Below are positions 1 through 8,471 of a stretch of 14,214 bases of DNA, piece after piece. This DNA is from Verrucomicrobiota bacterium (GTDB lineage: Bacteria > Verrucomicrobiota > Verrucomicrobiia > Verrucomicrobiales > Akkermansiaceae): positions 1-14,214 of the forward strand of contig JAPLUJ010000637.1 of assembly GCA_026397695.1 (NCBI GenBank). Direction: 5' to 3'. A model generated the notes under the pieces. It was not told the origin of the DNA, ran no database searches, and saw only the letters and a program-made list of their open reading frames with translations. The position numbers and the translations under genes were made by a program. Every line of letters begins with the position of its first letter. The first letter of the stretch is position 1.

Positions 1-1
1 C

Positions 2-53
2 TTCAAATTTGAACCGCCAAGACGCCGGAGAGCGGAGAGGAAAGCAACGGGCG
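2..53. repeat. Possible dispersed intergenic repeat downstream of araD
   Basis: This gene-free edge holds a perfect 12-bp palindrome, TTCAAATTTGAA, at 2-13. It runs into a G/C-purine stretch with a loose 9-10 bp periodicity (units resembling CGCCAAGA, CGCCGGAGA, GCGGAGAGG). From memory, the combination of a short AT palindrome and degenerate 'accgccaagacgcc'-like units resembles repeats scattered between genes in many environmental bacterial genomes. No second copy is present in this window, so the repeat status is an inference. It could also be plain 3' flanking sequence of the arabinose operon. Confidence 0.3.
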
Positions 54-59
54 GGCCGC

Positions 60-74
60 CCTGATGCCATCAGG
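60..74 (-). terminator. Hairpin over the araD stop codon (weak terminator candidate)
   Basis: CCTGATG-C-CATCAGG is a perfect 7-bp inverted repeat with a 1-nt centre. It spans the araD stop codon (72..70 on the minus strand). Read on the minus strand it is followed by GC-rich sequence and not by a T tract, so it is not a canonical intrinsic terminator. With a 1-nt centre a real RNA hairpin would have to open one or two pairs. It could be a transcript-end stabiliser or an incidental palindrome. Confidence 0.3.
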
Positions 75-765
75 CCGGTTGCCCGTAGTAGGCGCCGGGG
101 CCGTGTTTGCGGAAGAAATCCTTGGCTAGCAGGTGGTCCGGTGCCGGTGGCGCGGACGGATCGCGCGCGAGTGTTTTGAGCGCCATGTCCGCGACGATTT
201 CAAGGGCGAGTGCGGTCTCGACGGCCTTGGCGCCCGTGGGGCCCCAGATGAAGGGGCCGTGGTTCCTAACAAGGACGGCCGGAACCTCCAGTGGATTGAG
301 ACCGGCGAAACGCTCGACAATCACCGTTCCGGTTTCCCATTCGTAGGCACCGGCGACTTCCGCCGGGGTCATCGACCGGGTGACCGGCACCGGGCCGTTG
401 AAATAATCGCAGTGGGTGGTGCCGAGACACGGCAGGTCGCGACCGGCCTGGGCAAAGGCGACCGCATTGCGCGAGTGGGTGTGGACCACCGCGCGGATGC
501 CCGGGAAATTCAGATAGAGATGGCGGTGGGTGGGCGTGTCCGATGACGGCCGCAGGTCACCTTCGAGGATTTTGCCGTCATAATCGAGCACCACGATGTG
601 CGAGCTACGGAGTTCCCCGTAGCTCACACCGCTGGGCTTGATGGCGAACACGCGCCGCTCGGGATCGGCCACGGAAACATTGCCGAACGTGAGGTCCACC
701 AACCCGGTTTTGGGCAGGTCGAGGTTGGCCGTCAGGCATTCCTCCTTAAGGGCTTGATAGTCCAT
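70..765 (-). CDS. araD: L-ribulose-5-phosphate 4-epimerase AraD
   Basis: Cytosolic, metal-dependent epimerase that turns L-ribulose 5-phosphate into D-xylulose 5-phosphate, the last step of L-arabinose breakdown before the pentose phosphate pathway. The protein is 231 aa, the same length as the E. coli enzyme. Family residues are at matching positions: the His95-Thr-His97 metal ligands in VVHTHSRN, His169 in VRNHGPF, Asp76 in SSDTPTHR, Asp120 in THCDYF, and the C-terminal AYYGQ. The frame is open further upstream (to 837), but that extension lies inside araA and is low-complexity, so ATG at 765 is preferred. araA stops 5 bp upstream, and GAGG in its last codons can serve as ribosome site. It is the last gene of the araBAD operon. 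Fuculose-phosphate aldolase is a related family, but the operon and the match to AraD make that unlikely. Confidence 0.96.
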   Translation of the reverse strand: MDYQALKEECLTANLDLPKTGLVDLTFGNVSVADPERRVFAIKPSGVSYGELRSSHIVVLDYDGKILEGDLRPSSDTPTHRHLYLNFPGIRAVVHTHSRNAVAFAQAGRDLPCLGTTHCDYFNGPVPVTRSMTPAEVAGAYEWETGTVIVERFAGLNPLEVPAVLVRNHGPFIWGPTGAKAVETALALEIVADMALKTLARDPSAPPAPDHLLAKDFFRKHGPGAYYGQPA

Positions 766-770
766 GCGCC

Positions 771-2291
771 TCAGCCTTGGATGCCTTGGGCGAGATGATA
801 GTAGAGATCGGCCAGGCGGAGTTCGGTCTTGTAGCACCGGAGACGGGTGTCCTCATCAATCACGCTGAGTTCGATCTTCGCCATTTCCGCAAGATCTTCA
901 AGATGCTCGGAAGTGAGTGCGTAGGAAAGCGCAGTGTGGTGGGCGCCACCGGCATAGATCCAAGCGGCGGTGGCCGTCTTGAGATCGGGCAGGGGTTTCC
1001 ACAGCACGCGGGCGACCGGCAGCTTCGGCAACGGTTGTTGCGGGGCCACGCATTCGACTTCGTTGACGAGGAACCGATGGCGGCTTCCGAGGTCGATGAT
1101 CGAGCCGTTGACGGCCTTGCCGGCGGCGCAATCAAACACCATGCGGCAGGGATCCTCCTTGCCGCCGATGCCGAGGGCATGGATTTCAATCTTCGGCACT
1201 TCGGAGGCTATGGATGGGCAGATTTCCAACATGTGCGCGCCGAGAATGAGCGGGTTGGCGGGATCCAGATGATAGGTGTAGTCCTCCATGAAGGTGGTGC
1301 CACCCTTGAGCCCATGAGCCATGACCTTCATGATCCTGACGAGCGCGGCGGTTTTCCAATCGCCTTCGCCCGAGAAACCATAACCGTCTTCCATCAAACG
1401 CTGCACGGCGAGACCGGGCAGTTGCTTCATGCCGTGGAGATCCTCAAAGGTCGTGGTGAATGCGGTGAAGCCGCCTTCTTCTAACAAAGCGCGCAAACCG
1501 ATTTCGATGGCGGCGGAATCGCGCAACGACTGATGGCGCGCGGCACCTTTCCGCAACTCCGGCGCGACGCGGTAGTTCTTTTCGTAGAGCGCACACAGGG
1601 CGTCCACTTGCGCATCGGTGGCGGCGTTGACTTTCGCCACCAGATCACCGACGCCGAAGGTGTTCACTTCCCAACCGAAGCGGATTTGCGCGGAAACCTT
1701 GTCGCCTTCCGTCACGGAAACGTGGCGCATGTTGTCGCCGATACGGGCCAGCTTGAGCGTGCGTGAGGCGTACCAACCGCGGGCGGCGCGCGCCCATGCG
1801 GCAAGGCGCTCGTGGACTTCCTTGTCTTCCCAATGACCGACCACCGCTTTGCGCGGCAGACGCAGGCGGGCACCGATGTGACCGAACTCGCGGCCGCCGT
1901 GGGCGGTCTGGTTCAGGTTCATGAAATCCATGTCGATGCTCTCCCACGGAATGTCGCGGTTGAACTGGGTGTGCAGGTCCGCCAGCGGCTTGCGCAGGAT
2001 TTGCAGGCCTTCGATCCACATTTTCGCCGGGGAGAACGTGTGCATCCAAGCAACGATGCCGACGCAGTTCGGGCAGGAGTTCGCATCAATGGCAAACTGG
2101 GTGATCTCCGCGGAGGACTTGAGCACGGGCTTGAACACCACCTTGTGCGGCAGACTGCCGGCGGCGTTGAATGAATCCACCAAAACCTTGGCGTGTTCAT
2201 CCACTTTCTTGAGGGCTTCCGGCCCGTAGAGGTGCTGGGAACCGGTGACAAACCAGATTTCGAGATGGGCGAATTTGTTGATGTCTGACAT
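771..2291 (-). CDS. araA: L-arabinose isomerase AraA
   Basis: Mn-dependent cytosolic isomerase converting L-arabinose to L-ribulose, the first step of the pathway. The protein is 506 aa (E. coli about 500). The N-terminus [13 protein letters not shown] is diagnostic of the family. The metal-ligand motifs are intact: Glu309 in GEGDWK, Glu336 in FMEDYTYH, His353 in GAHMLE and the His pair 451/452 in GGAHHT. ATG at 2291 gives the conserved [14 protein letters not shown] start. The open frame reaches 2339, but those 16 residues would overlap the end of araB. The gap to araB is 19 bp and has no clear Shine-Dalgarno sequence (C- and A-rich leader), so translation may rely on coupling or a leader effect. 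araD follows after 5 bp. Nothing looks truncated. Confidence 0.98.
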   Translation of the reverse strand: MSDINKFAHLEIWFVTGSQHLYGPEALKKVDEHAKVLVDSFNAAGSLPHKVVFKPVLKSSAEITQFAIDANSCPNCVGIVAWMHTFSPAKMWIEGLQILRKPLADLHTQFNRDIPWESIDMDFMNLNQTAHGGREFGHIGARLRLPRKAVVGHWEDKEVHERLAAWARAARGWYASRTLKLARIGDNMRHVSVTEGDKVSAQIRFGWEVNTFGVGDLVAKVNAATDAQVDALCALYEKNYRVAPELRKGAARHQSLRDSAAIEIGLRALLEEGGFTAFTTTFEDLHGMKQLPGLAVQRLMEDGYGFSGEGDWKTAALVRIMKVMAHGLKGGTTFMEDYTYHLDPANPLILGAHMLEICPSIASEVPKIEIHALGIGGKEDPCRMVFDCAAGKAVNGSIIDLGSRHRFLVNEVECVAPQQPLPKLPVARVLWKPLPDLKTATAAWIYAGGAHHTALSYALTSEHLEDLAEMAKIELSVIDEDTRLRCYKTELRLADLYYHLAQGIQG

Positions 2292-2310
2292 AAGTTTGTG
2301 GGGTGGGGTG

Positions 2311-3975
2311 TTAGTGGGATTGTTGGGCTTTGAGAGCAAGGAGATCTTTCATGACGTGACCGAGGTCGGCGGATTTGGCAATACCGCCGAAGGAATCGTG
2401 CAGCTCGCGATAGAGAGTGTAAAGCTTCTGATAGATGGCCTGGTTTTCCGGGATCGGCTTGTAACTGATGTCCTTCAACCCGGTCATCGCGGCTTGCGCG
2501 GTCTTGAAATCCGCATGCGCGCCGGCGATCACGGCCGCGCCGATGGCGGATCCCAGCGCGCACGATTGCGCGGAGCGGGACAGCCTCATTTCACAACCGG
2601 TCACATCCGCGTAAATCTGCATGAGCAGCGGGTTCTTCTCGGCGATGCCACCCGAACACACGATGCGCTCGACAGGCACGCCGTATTCGCGGATGCGGTC
2701 AACGATGGCGCGGGCTCCATAGGCGGTGCCTTCCACCAAGGCCCGATAGATTTCGGCACGGCTGGTGTAGAGCGTCTGCCCTAACAGCAGGCCGGTGAGC
2801 AGTTGGTCCACGAGGATGGTGCGGTTGCCGTTGTTCCAATCCAGCGCCAGCAGGCCGGATTGGCCGGGCTTGAGAGCGGCGGCTTCGGTGGTCAGCGGAC
2901 CATGCAGCGTGGCGTCCTCCAGCACGCCTTCGACAAACCATTTGAAAATGTCGCCCACCGCCGATTGGCCGGCTTCGACGCCGAAGTATCCGGGGAGAAT
3001 CGCGCCTTTGACGATGCCGCAAATGCCGGGGATGTCGGCCACGGTTTTATCGGCGGAAACCACCGCGCAATCGCAGGTGGAAGTGCCGATGACCTTGACC
3101 AGCGTGCCTTCATCCACACCACATCCGATGGCACCGTAGTGCACATCCATTTCACCGATGGCGATCGGTATGCCCACCGGCAACCCGAGTTTTTCCGCCC
3201 ATGCCGCACACAGATGGCCGGCGATGGCCGAGGCGTCGTGCGCCTTGTCATAGAGGCGGCCACGCAAGCCGGCCAGCGCGGGATCCAGGGCTGATAGAAA
3301 CTCCTCATCCGGCAGCCCGCCCCAATCCTCGGCGTAAAGCGCCTTGTGGCCCGCCATGCAAACACCGCGCTGGATTTTCGCGGGATCGGTCACGCCGGCG
3401 AGCACGGCCGGCACGAAATCCGATAGTTCGACCCACGAATAGGCCGCGGCAAACACTTCCGGGTCCACCTTGAGGCAATGCCAGACTTTCGCCCAGAACC
3501 ACTCCGACGAATAAGTGCCGCCGATTTTCGCCATGTATTGCGGGCGGAGTTTGCGCGCGGTGGCGGTGATGGCCGCCGCTTCGGGAATGCTGGTGTGGTC
3601 TTTCCACAACCAACACTGGGCGTTCGGGTTTTTCGCGAAGCGCGGGTCATTGGCTAACGGAATGTTCCGCGCGTCCACCGGAATCGGGCTGGACCCCGTG
3701 CCGTCCATGCCTATCCCTATCACTTGGTCCGCCGTAAACGCGGGCTCCGCCTTGCGCGCCGCCTCCAGCGCTAACAAAGTCGCCTGCTCCAGCGCGAACA
3801 CATAGTCCGCCGGACATTGCCGCGCCAGATGGTGATCCGCCGGATTGAGCAGAATCCCCTGGTTTCCCGACGGGTAATCCACCACCGCCGTGCCGATTTC
3901 GCGGCCGTTTGTACAATCCACCACCAGCGCGCGCGCTGAGTTGGTCCCGTAATCCAATCCTATCGTGAAGGGCAT
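2311..3975 (-). CDS. araB: L-ribulokinase AraB (FGGY family)
   Basis: ATP-dependent kinase that phosphorylates L-ribulose to L-ribulose 5-phosphate in the cytosol. The protein is 554 aa, near the 566 aa of E. coli AraB. The N-terminal actin-fold phosphate loop is [18 protein letters not shown] (3-20). The probable catalytic base is Asp277 in [12 protein letters not shown]. The C-terminal FGGY half carries [17 protein letters not shown]. The WLWKDHT segment near 122-128 and [11 protein letters not shown] near 153-163 are typical of ribulokinases and not of xylulokinases or glycerol kinases. It is the first gene of the operon; the ATG at 3975 lies 105 bp from the divergent LacI-type regulator, and the shared gap holds a palindromic operator candidate. 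No arabinose transporter gene is adjacent. Confidence 0.97.
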   Translation of the reverse strand: MPFTIGLDYGTNSARALVVDCTNGREIGTAVVDYPSGNQGILLNPADHHLARQCPADYVFALEQATLLALEAARKAEPAFTADQVIGIGMDGTGSSPIPVDARNIPLANDPRFAKNPNAQCWLWKDHTSIPEAAAITATARKLRPQYMAKIGGTYSSEWFWAKVWHCLKVDPEVFAAAYSWVELSDFVPAVLAGVTDPAKIQRGVCMAGHKALYAEDWGGLPDEEFLSALDPALAGLRGRLYDKAHDASAIAGHLCAAWAEKLGLPVGIPIAIGEMDVHYGAIGCGVDEGTLVKVIGTSTCDCAVVSADKTVADIPGICGIVKGAILPGYFGVEAGQSAVGDIFKWFVEGVLEDATLHGPLTTEAAALKPGQSGLLALDWNNGNRTILVDQLLTGLLLGQTLYTSRAEIYRALVEGTAYGARAIVDRIREYGVPVERIVCSGGIAEKNPLLMQIYADVTGCEMRLSRSAQSCALGSAIGAAVIAGAHADFKTAQAAMTGLKDISYKPIPENQAIYQKLYTLYRELHDSFGGIAKSADLGHVMKDLLALKAQQSH

Positions 3976-3982
3976 GATGGGT

Positions 3983-3998
3983 GGTTCAGTAAAGAACC
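3983..3998. promoter_or_regulatory. Small inverted repeat in the araB leader
   Basis: GGTTC-AGTAAA-GAACC is a perfect 5-bp inverted repeat with a 6-nt spacer, 8 bp upstream of the araB ATG on the minus strand. It could be a second, weaker protein-binding site or a small hairpin close to the ribosome landing zone. It is short enough to be chance. Confidence 0.3.
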
Positions 3999-4024
3999 CG
4001 GCTCAATTCGGGAAGCGACAATTG

Positions 4025-4039
4025 ATATGACAGTCATAT
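4025..4039. promoter_or_regulatory. Palindromic operator candidate between araB and its LacI-type regulator
   Basis: ATATGAC-A-GTCATAT is a perfect 15-bp odd palindrome, 50 bp upstream of the araB start and 42 bp upstream of the regulator start. LacI-family proteins bind as dimers to palindromes of about this size, and divergent regulator/operon gaps are their usual location. The likely reading is that the neighbouring LacI-type protein binds here to control araBAD and itself. No convincing -35/-10 pair was found on either strand, so whether binding would block or activate is not visible. Confidence 0.65.
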
Positions 4040-4080
4040 TTAGGGCTGGACGCCCACCATTTCCCGGCTATCGGTGGTGC

Positions 4081-5145
4081 ATGTCACAGCCCTCAATGGC
4101 CGATGTCGCCAAGGCGGTCGGTGTTTCCAAAAACACGGTAAGCCTCGCCTTGCAAGGCAGCCCGAAAGTCGCCGAGCCAACCCGCAAAGCGATTGTGGCA
4201 AAGGCGGATGCGATGGGCTACCGCCCGAATCCCACCGTGGCCCACCTCATGGCACAGTTGCGGCAAAACCGCGCACTCGGTTATCAAGGCACGCTGGCCA
4301 TGATCAACGCCCACAAGGTGCGCGACGCGCTCACCCGCCACCCGACCCTGCCGGCCTACGTCCAGGGTGCCAACCAGCGTGCCCGGCAACTCGGCTATCA
4401 GTTGGATGAGTTCTGGCTGCACGAGCCGGACATGCCGGTGGCACGCTGGGCGGCGATCTTCCGCGCCCGCAATATCCGCGGCATCATCATCATCGGCATG
4501 ATGGAACACAACCGGCTGCCCGCGCGACTGGCCCCGCTGTGGGATGAATTTCCCGCCGTGACAACCGGCGTGCGGACCCGCGAGCCCGCACTTTCCTTCG
4601 CCTGTAGCGACCAACATGCGCTCGCGCTGGAAGCCTTTGAAAAGGCGGTGGCGCTGGGATACCGCCGGCCCGCGCTGGTGTTGGATGGCGTGATCGACGA
4701 GTTGATCGAAGGGCGCTTCACCGCAGGATTCCTCACCGGCCAAAGCCGTTTGGTGCCGGTACACCAACGGACCCAGCCGTTCTATGAGGTCGCGGCAGCC
4801 CGCCTTGATCGCTCGCTGTTTTCCAAGTGGCTGGAAACGAACAACCCGGACGTGATCTTCACGCTCTATCACGAGGTGAAACGCTGGCTCCACGACCTCG
4901 GCCAGCGGGTGCCCCAGGACATCGGCCTCATCCAATACGAATGGCGGGCCGACCACGGCAAATGGGCGGGCATGGACCAACGCAACGATCTGGTAGGCAG
5001 GGCGGCGCTGGACATGCTCATTTCCATGGTCCACCACCACGAACGCGGCGTGCCCGATCACCCGCGCGCCACCATGATCGGTTGCCATTGGGTCGATGGC
5101 TCCACCGTGCAATGCCAGACCCCGGTCTCGGCCCGCGCCTCATAA
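4081..5145 (+). CDS. LacI-family transcriptional regulator, probable arabinose-operon regulator
   Basis: Cytosolic DNA-binding regulator of 354 aa. The N-terminal helix-turn-helix (about residues 6-25) reads MADVAKAVGVSKNTVSLAL, a textbook LacI-family pattern, followed by the hinge region YRPNPTVAHLMAQLR (about 47-61). The rest is a periplasmic-binding-protein-like effector domain. ATG at 4081 is preferred because the frame open from 4027 would start inside the palindrome and adds residues ahead of the HTH that the family lacks. Its divergent position next to araBAD implies L-arabinose or a pathway intermediate as effector. This differs from E. coli AraC (AraC family) and Bacillus AraR (GntR HTH). 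The effector is inferred from location only; the gene could also sense another pentose or a plant-wall oligosaccharide. Confidence 0.92.
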   Translation: MSQPSMADVAKAVGVSKNTVSLALQGSPKVAEPTRKAIVAKADAMGYRPNPTVAHLMAQLRQNRALGYQGTLAMINAHKVRDALTRHPTLPAYVQGANQRARQLGYQLDEFWLHEPDMPVARWAAIFRARNIRGIIIIGMMEHNRLPARLAPLWDEFPAVTTGVRTREPALSFACSDQHALALEAFEKAVALGYRRPALVLDGVIDELIEGRFTAGFLTGQSRLVPVHQRTQPFYEVAAARLDRSLFSKWLETNNPDVIFTLYHEVKRWLHDLGQRVPQDIGLIQYEWRADHGKWAGMDQRNDLVGRAALDMLISMVHHHERGVPDHPRATMIGCHWVDGSTVQCQTPVSARAS

Positions 5146-5149
5146 TGCT

Positions 5150-5171
5150 ATTGTTGAGAACCATTGTTGAG
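5150..5171. repeat. Two direct copies of ATTGTTGAG
   Basis: ATTGTTGAG occurs at 5150-5158 and again at 5163-5171, a 13-bp spacing. The pair sits in the 79-bp gap between the LacI-type regulator and the L,D-transpeptidase remnant. T6 and A7 runs follow, and a loose TTGCTT (5174-5179) / TTAATT (5196-5201) pair with 16-bp spacing could be a weak promoter for the downstream gene. No proper terminator is visible for the regulator. The repeats may be a binding site or chance. Confidence 0.3.
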
Positions 5172-5224
5172 GGTTGCTTTTTTGAAAAAAACCCCTTAAT
5201 TCCGCGCGTCCCAATCTTCCCGCC

Positions 5225-5754
5225 ATGATGACCTTCCGCATCCACGCCCGCTGCTTGGCCACCATGTTCGTTGCCCTGCTGCTCGCGAATTGCGCCCACC
5301 AGAAACCGGTCGCGCCTATCAGCAAGGACGGCAAAGCCATCAATCCCCACCCGGTCGGCACTTACGATTATTTCAAAGCGGAACCCTCCTATCCGAAAAC
5401 CTACAACGTCTGGACCAACCGGGTATCAAAAGCCGCCCCACCCCCACCGGCACCTTCTACATCCTCGAAAAAGTCGTCGATAAACGCTCTAACCGTTACG
5501 GCATCTATTACGACGCCTCAGGCAATGTCACCAACAGCAACGCCGACGTCATCCTTGATCCGCTGCCCGAGGGAGGCCGCTTCGAGGGCGCCAAAATGCA
5601 TAATTGGATGCGCCTGACCCAGGACGGCGTCGGCCACCATATCGGCCCCGTCCGCCGCTACCCGGCATCCCACGCCTGCGTCCGCGGCCCCGCCAAAACC
5701 ATCCCCATCGTCTATGAAAAAGTCAAGGAGGGCACCTGCGTCATCATCGAGTGA
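5225..5754 (+). pseudogene. L,D-transpeptidase (YkuD) lipoprotein, broken by a frame change and internal deletion
   Basis: Intact family members are cell-envelope enzymes that form 3-3 crosslinks in peptidoglycan or attach proteins to it. The 5' part (from 5225) encodes a lipoprotein signal with lipobox LLANC (Cys23), then VGTYDYFKAEPSYPKTYNVWTN. The family continuation, TPTGTFYILEK, KRSNRYG, and the active-site motif His (5638-5640) ... SHAC (Cys at 5677-5679) VRGP, lies in another frame that runs to 5754. The frames meet around 5414-5425. From remembered relatives, about 40 residues of the YkuD domain that normally link 'VWxN' to 'TPTG' are missing there. So the locus has both a deletion and a frame shift. 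A start at 5290 in the second frame would give a 154-aa protein lacking export signals, which is unlikely to work. A sequencing error could explain the shift but not the missing block. Confidence 0.7.
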
Positions 5755-5766
5755 GCCAAACGCTCC

Positions 5767-6864
5767 TCAGTTGGTCACGCGCATGGGCATGAGCACGTAG
5801 AGGAAGGTGCCTTCGATGCGCAGCACGCCGGGGCTCATTTCATCGATCAGGTCGAGATAGACATCGCTGGTATCCAGATTGCGCAACGGGGCCTGGATGA
5901 ACTCGGGGTTGAAGGCGATTTGCATCGGCGGCCCCTGATAGATCACGTCCATCAATTCCTGCGCCTCGCCGACGTCGGGTGAGTTGGCGGTGACTTCGAT
6001 GCGGTTTTCGCTGAAGACGAACTTCACCGAGTTGGATTTTTCCGAGGACAGGAGGGAGACGCGGCGCACCGTGTCTAACAACGCTTCGCGGGGGATGACC
6101 ACCCGTTCGTTGCCGTCGCCCGGGATGACCTGGCGGTAGTTCGGATAGTTGCCCTCGATGAGTTTGCTGCACAGCAGGTTGTCGCCGACGGTGAAGGAGA
6201 TCTGGCTGTCGCTGAGTTTGACGATCACATCGCCGGTATCACCTAGCAGGCGCTGGAGTTCCTGCACGGCCTTGGTGGGGATGATGACGTCGGTTTCATG
6301 GGAAGCGGGGAATTCGAGGTCCGCATCGACCATGGCGAGGCGGCGGCCATCGGTGGCGACGAGGGTCAATTTGCCGTCGCGGAAAGATGTGAAGATGCCG
6401 TTGAGCACATAGCGGGTTTCATCGGTGGAAATGGCGTAGGAGGTTTTCTTCAAGCCGTCGCGCAGGACGATCTGGGGGATTTTGAACTCCTTGGCACCGG
6501 CGAAATCCGGCAGCGGTGGAAACTCGGCTTCACCCAGTCCGATGATTTTGAAGAACGACGGGCCGCTGCGGATGGAAGCGTGGTTTTTCGCATCCACGGC
6601 AACCTCGACTTCGTTGGAGGGCAGTTCGCGCACGATGCTCACCAGACGTTTGGCGGGCAACGTGGTGGCACCCTCTTTCTCGATCTGGGCTTCGACAGAA
6701 CCTGTCATGCCCACGTCAAGGTCGGTGGTGGTGAACTGCAGGCGGCCATCCTTGGCCACTAACAGCACGTTGGAAAGGATCGGCAGGGTGGTACGTGTAC
6801 TCACCACGTGCTGAACCTTTTGCAAGCCGTCGAGAAATGCTTCCTTGGAGATGCGGAACTTCAT
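5767..6864 (-). CDS. dnaN: DNA polymerase III sliding clamp, beta subunit
   Basis: Ring-forming processivity factor that tethers the replicative polymerase to DNA. The protein is 365 aa, the normal length, with the expected three clamp domains (roughly 1-120, 121-245, 246-365). Family-typical segments are the N-terminal MKFRISKEAFLDGLQKVQ, the VVSTRTTLPILSNVLL strand-loop, LVATDGRRLAM in the middle domain, and the C-terminal LYVLMPMRVTN. It lies 102 bp downstream of dnaA on the same strand. It converges with the L,D-transpeptidase remnant, with 12 bp between the stops and no recognisable terminator. The ATG at 6864 is the only sensible start. Confidence 0.98.
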   Translation of the reverse strand: MKFRISKEAFLDGLQKVQHVVSTRTTLPILSNVLLVAKDGRLQFTTTDLDVGMTGSVEAQIEKEGATTLPAKRLVSIVRELPSNEVEVAVDAKNHASIRSGPSFFKIIGLGEAEFPPLPDFAGAKEFKIPQIVLRDGLKKTSYAISTDETRYVLNGIFTSFRDGKLTLVATDGRRLAMVDADLEFPASHETDVIIPTKAVQELQRLLGDTGDVIVKLSDSQISFTVGDNLLCSKLIEGNYPNYRQVIPGDGNERVVIPREALLDTVRRVSLLSSEKSNSVKFVFSENRIEVTANSPDVGEAQELMDVIYQGPPMQIAFNPEFIQAPLRNLDTSDVYLDLIDEMSPGVLRIEGTFLYVLMPMRVTN

Positions 6865-6925
6865 GGATGGAAACCGGGGTGGTTGACAAACGGCAGTTTC
6901 CGCATTCCTCGCTGCTTGGCAAGCC

Positions 6926-6944
6926 TTCTGTGAATTTCTGTGAA
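6926..6944. repeat. Tandem TTCTGTGAA pair in the dnaA-dnaN gap
   Basis: TTCTGTGAA occurs at 6926-6934 and 6936-6944, a 10-bp repeat that puts both copies on the same helix face. On the transcribed strand it reads TTCACAGAA twice. It lies in the 102-bp space between dnaA and dnaN. It does not match the DnaA box TTATCCACA well, but the spacing suits cooperative protein binding and could serve a dnaN promoter or an origin-associated site. Confidence 0.4.
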
Positions 6945-6966
6945 GAATCCCGCAAATCCCTCACAA

Positions 6967-8400
6967 TCAACGGCGCAGTTGCGCCTCGATGCGGGCGACG
7001 GTTTCCTTCAGCCCGATCTCCTGGTCAATTTTTTCCCGCACTTTCTTGCACGCATGAATGACGGTGCCGTGATCGCGCCCGCCAAACGCCTCGCCGATCT
7101 CCATCAGCGAGCCCTTGGTCAATGACCGGCTCAAATACATGGCGATCTGCCGCGGAAACGCGATGTTGGCGGGCCGTCGCCGGCTCGTCATGTCCGCTAG
7201 GCGGACGTCGAAATGTTCGGCCACGGTTTTCTGAATCGCGTCGATACTCACTTGGCGGCTGGCCTCCTCGCGGATGAGATCACGCAGCAGGTGTTCCACT
7301 CTATCCACGGTAACGCTCTCGCCGGCGAGCGAGGCATAGGTGGCCACGCGCATCAGCGCCCCTTCGAGCCGCCGCACGTTGGTGCGGATTTTTTCGGCAA
7401 GGAATAGCAGGATCGACTCATCCACCCGGACTTTCCAATCGAGCGATTTTTTCCGCAGGATGGCCAGCCGCGTTTCCATCTGTGGCGCTTGCGTTTCCAC
7501 CGTCAACCCGCATTCGAAACGGGAAACCAGCCGCGGTTCGAGATTCTTGATCTCGCACGCCGGGCGATCACATGTTAGAACCACCTGGTTGCGACCGTCG
7601 AGCAGGGTGTTGAAGGTGTGGAAAAATTCCTCCTGGGAGCGTTCCTTGCCGGCGATGAACTGGACATCGTCAATCAACAGCACGTCCGAACTGCGGTAGC
7701 GGCGGCGGAATTTCTCGAGATCGCCGCGGCGCACCGCGTCGATGAACTCGTTGGTGAACTGCTCGCATGTTAGATAGACGACGCGCGCTGCCGGTTGGCG
7801 GCGGAGGATTTCCTGGCCGATCGCGTGCATCAAGTGGGTCTTCCCAAGACCGGGTCCACCGTAAATGAACAGCGGATTGTAACCGATGCCGGTTTTCTTC
7901 GCCACCGCCTCGCAGGCGGCGTGGGCGAATTGGCTGTTAGAACCCACCACGAAACTCGCGAACGTATGGGCCGGGTTGAGTCCCGCGCTCTTGATGCGCC
8001 GCTCCAATGCCTCGCCTTCGAGGGTGGCGGCCTTGGTGGGGAGTGGCCGCGCCATGCCGTGATGCGTGTGGCCGTTCAGCGCGTCGTGCGGCGTGTCCTG
8101 CGTTGGTGCGACCACCAGACGCACCTCGCGCACCTCGTCGAAAATCCGGTTCACGGCCATCGTCAGTTCGGGCAGGTAGTTGGTTTCTATCCACACCTGA
8201 TGGATCTCCCCGGGAACGTGGATGGTGCCGACTCCATCATCCGCGCCCACCCACCCGGCGCAGCGGAACCAACGCTGGAAGGCGTCATCCCCGACGGCCC
8301 CGCGCAAGGTCTCACACACCTCCGTCCACCCCCTGCTTGCCACAGGGACTGCCGTCGTTTCATCCATCATCTCGCACGTCGCCAAGGCCACCGGTTCCAT
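6967..8400 (-). CDS. dnaA: Chromosomal replication initiator DnaA
   Basis: AAA+ ATPase that binds DnaA boxes and opens the origin. The protein is 477 aa. Domain I is about residues 24-95, followed by a short variable linker. The AAA+ domain has Walker A GGPGLGKTHL (181-190) and Walker B LLIDDVQFIAGKE (241-253). The C-terminal DNA-binding domain carries SRRRPANIAFPRQIAMYL and the signature GGRDHGTVIHACKK. ATG at 8400 is taken as start; Met11 or Met12 (8370/8367) are alternatives, and none has a clear Shine-Dalgarno sequence. dnaN follows on the same strand, the common replication-gene pairing. A 387-bp gene-free region with inverted repeats lies directly upstream. Confidence 0.98.
   Translation of the reverse strand: MEPVALATCEMMDETTAVPVASRGWTEVCETLRGAVGDDAFQRWFRCAGWVGADDGVGTIHVPGEIHQVWIETNYLPELTMAVNRIFDEVREVRLVVAPTQDTPHDALNGHTHHGMARPLPTKAATLEGEALERRIKSAGLNPAHTFASFVVGSNSQFAHAACEAVAKKTGIGYNPLFIYGGPGLGKTHLMHAIGQEILRRQPAARVVYLTCEQFTNEFIDAVRRGDLEKFRRRYRSSDVLLIDDVQFIAGKERSQEEFFHTFNTLLDGRNQVVLTCDRPACEIKNLEPRLVSRFECGLTVETQAPQMETRLAILRKKSLDWKVRVDESILLFLAEKIRTNVRRLEGALMRVATYASLAGESVTVDRVEHLLRDLIREEASRQVSIDAIQKTVAEHFDVRLADMTSRRRPANIAFPRQIAMYLSRSLTKGSLMEIGEAFGGRDHGTVIHACKKVREKIDQEIGLKETVARIEAQLRR
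8187..8195 (+). promoter_or_regulatory. DnaA-box-like sequence inside dnaA
   Basis: CTATCCACA differs from the consensus TTATCCACA at one position. It lies within the dnaA coding region, where the sense strand reads TGG-ATA-GAA and uses the rare ATA codon. A single box inside a gene is weak evidence for binding. The intergenic region upstream has only a poorer match (TATTCCACA, near 8548-8556). Confidence 0.25.
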
Positions 8401-8471
8401 TGTTAGTCAATCTGTTTTGGAAAGTTGATTCGGCATCCCATCCCACTCGCACAAGTGGCGCAACGTGATGC

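Noticed and set aside
777..1484. 235-aa plus-strand open frame opposite araA
   Set aside because: Shadow of a well-conserved araA with all metal-ligand motifs on the other strand.
4027..4080. Earlier start of the LacI-type regulator at 4027
   Set aside because: It would begin inside the palindromic operator and add 18 residues ahead of the HTH that the family does not have.
4093..5112. 339-aa open frame on the minus strand opposite the LacI-type regulator
   Set aside because: His/Arg/Gly-rich shadow with no recognisable motif; the plus-strand frame has a clear helix-turn-helix and effector domain.
5171..5195. Intrinsic terminator after the LacI-type regulator (GGGTT...AAACCCC with T and A runs)
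   Set aside because: The stem is interrupted by mismatched positions and the T run lies inside the would-be stem rather than after it.
5290..5754. Open frame of 154 aa as a complete standalone protein
   Set aside because: It holds the catalytic half of an L,D-transpeptidase but its first 40 or so residues are a frame-shifted reading of the lipoprotein N-terminus, with no export signal. It is better explained as part of a broken gene.
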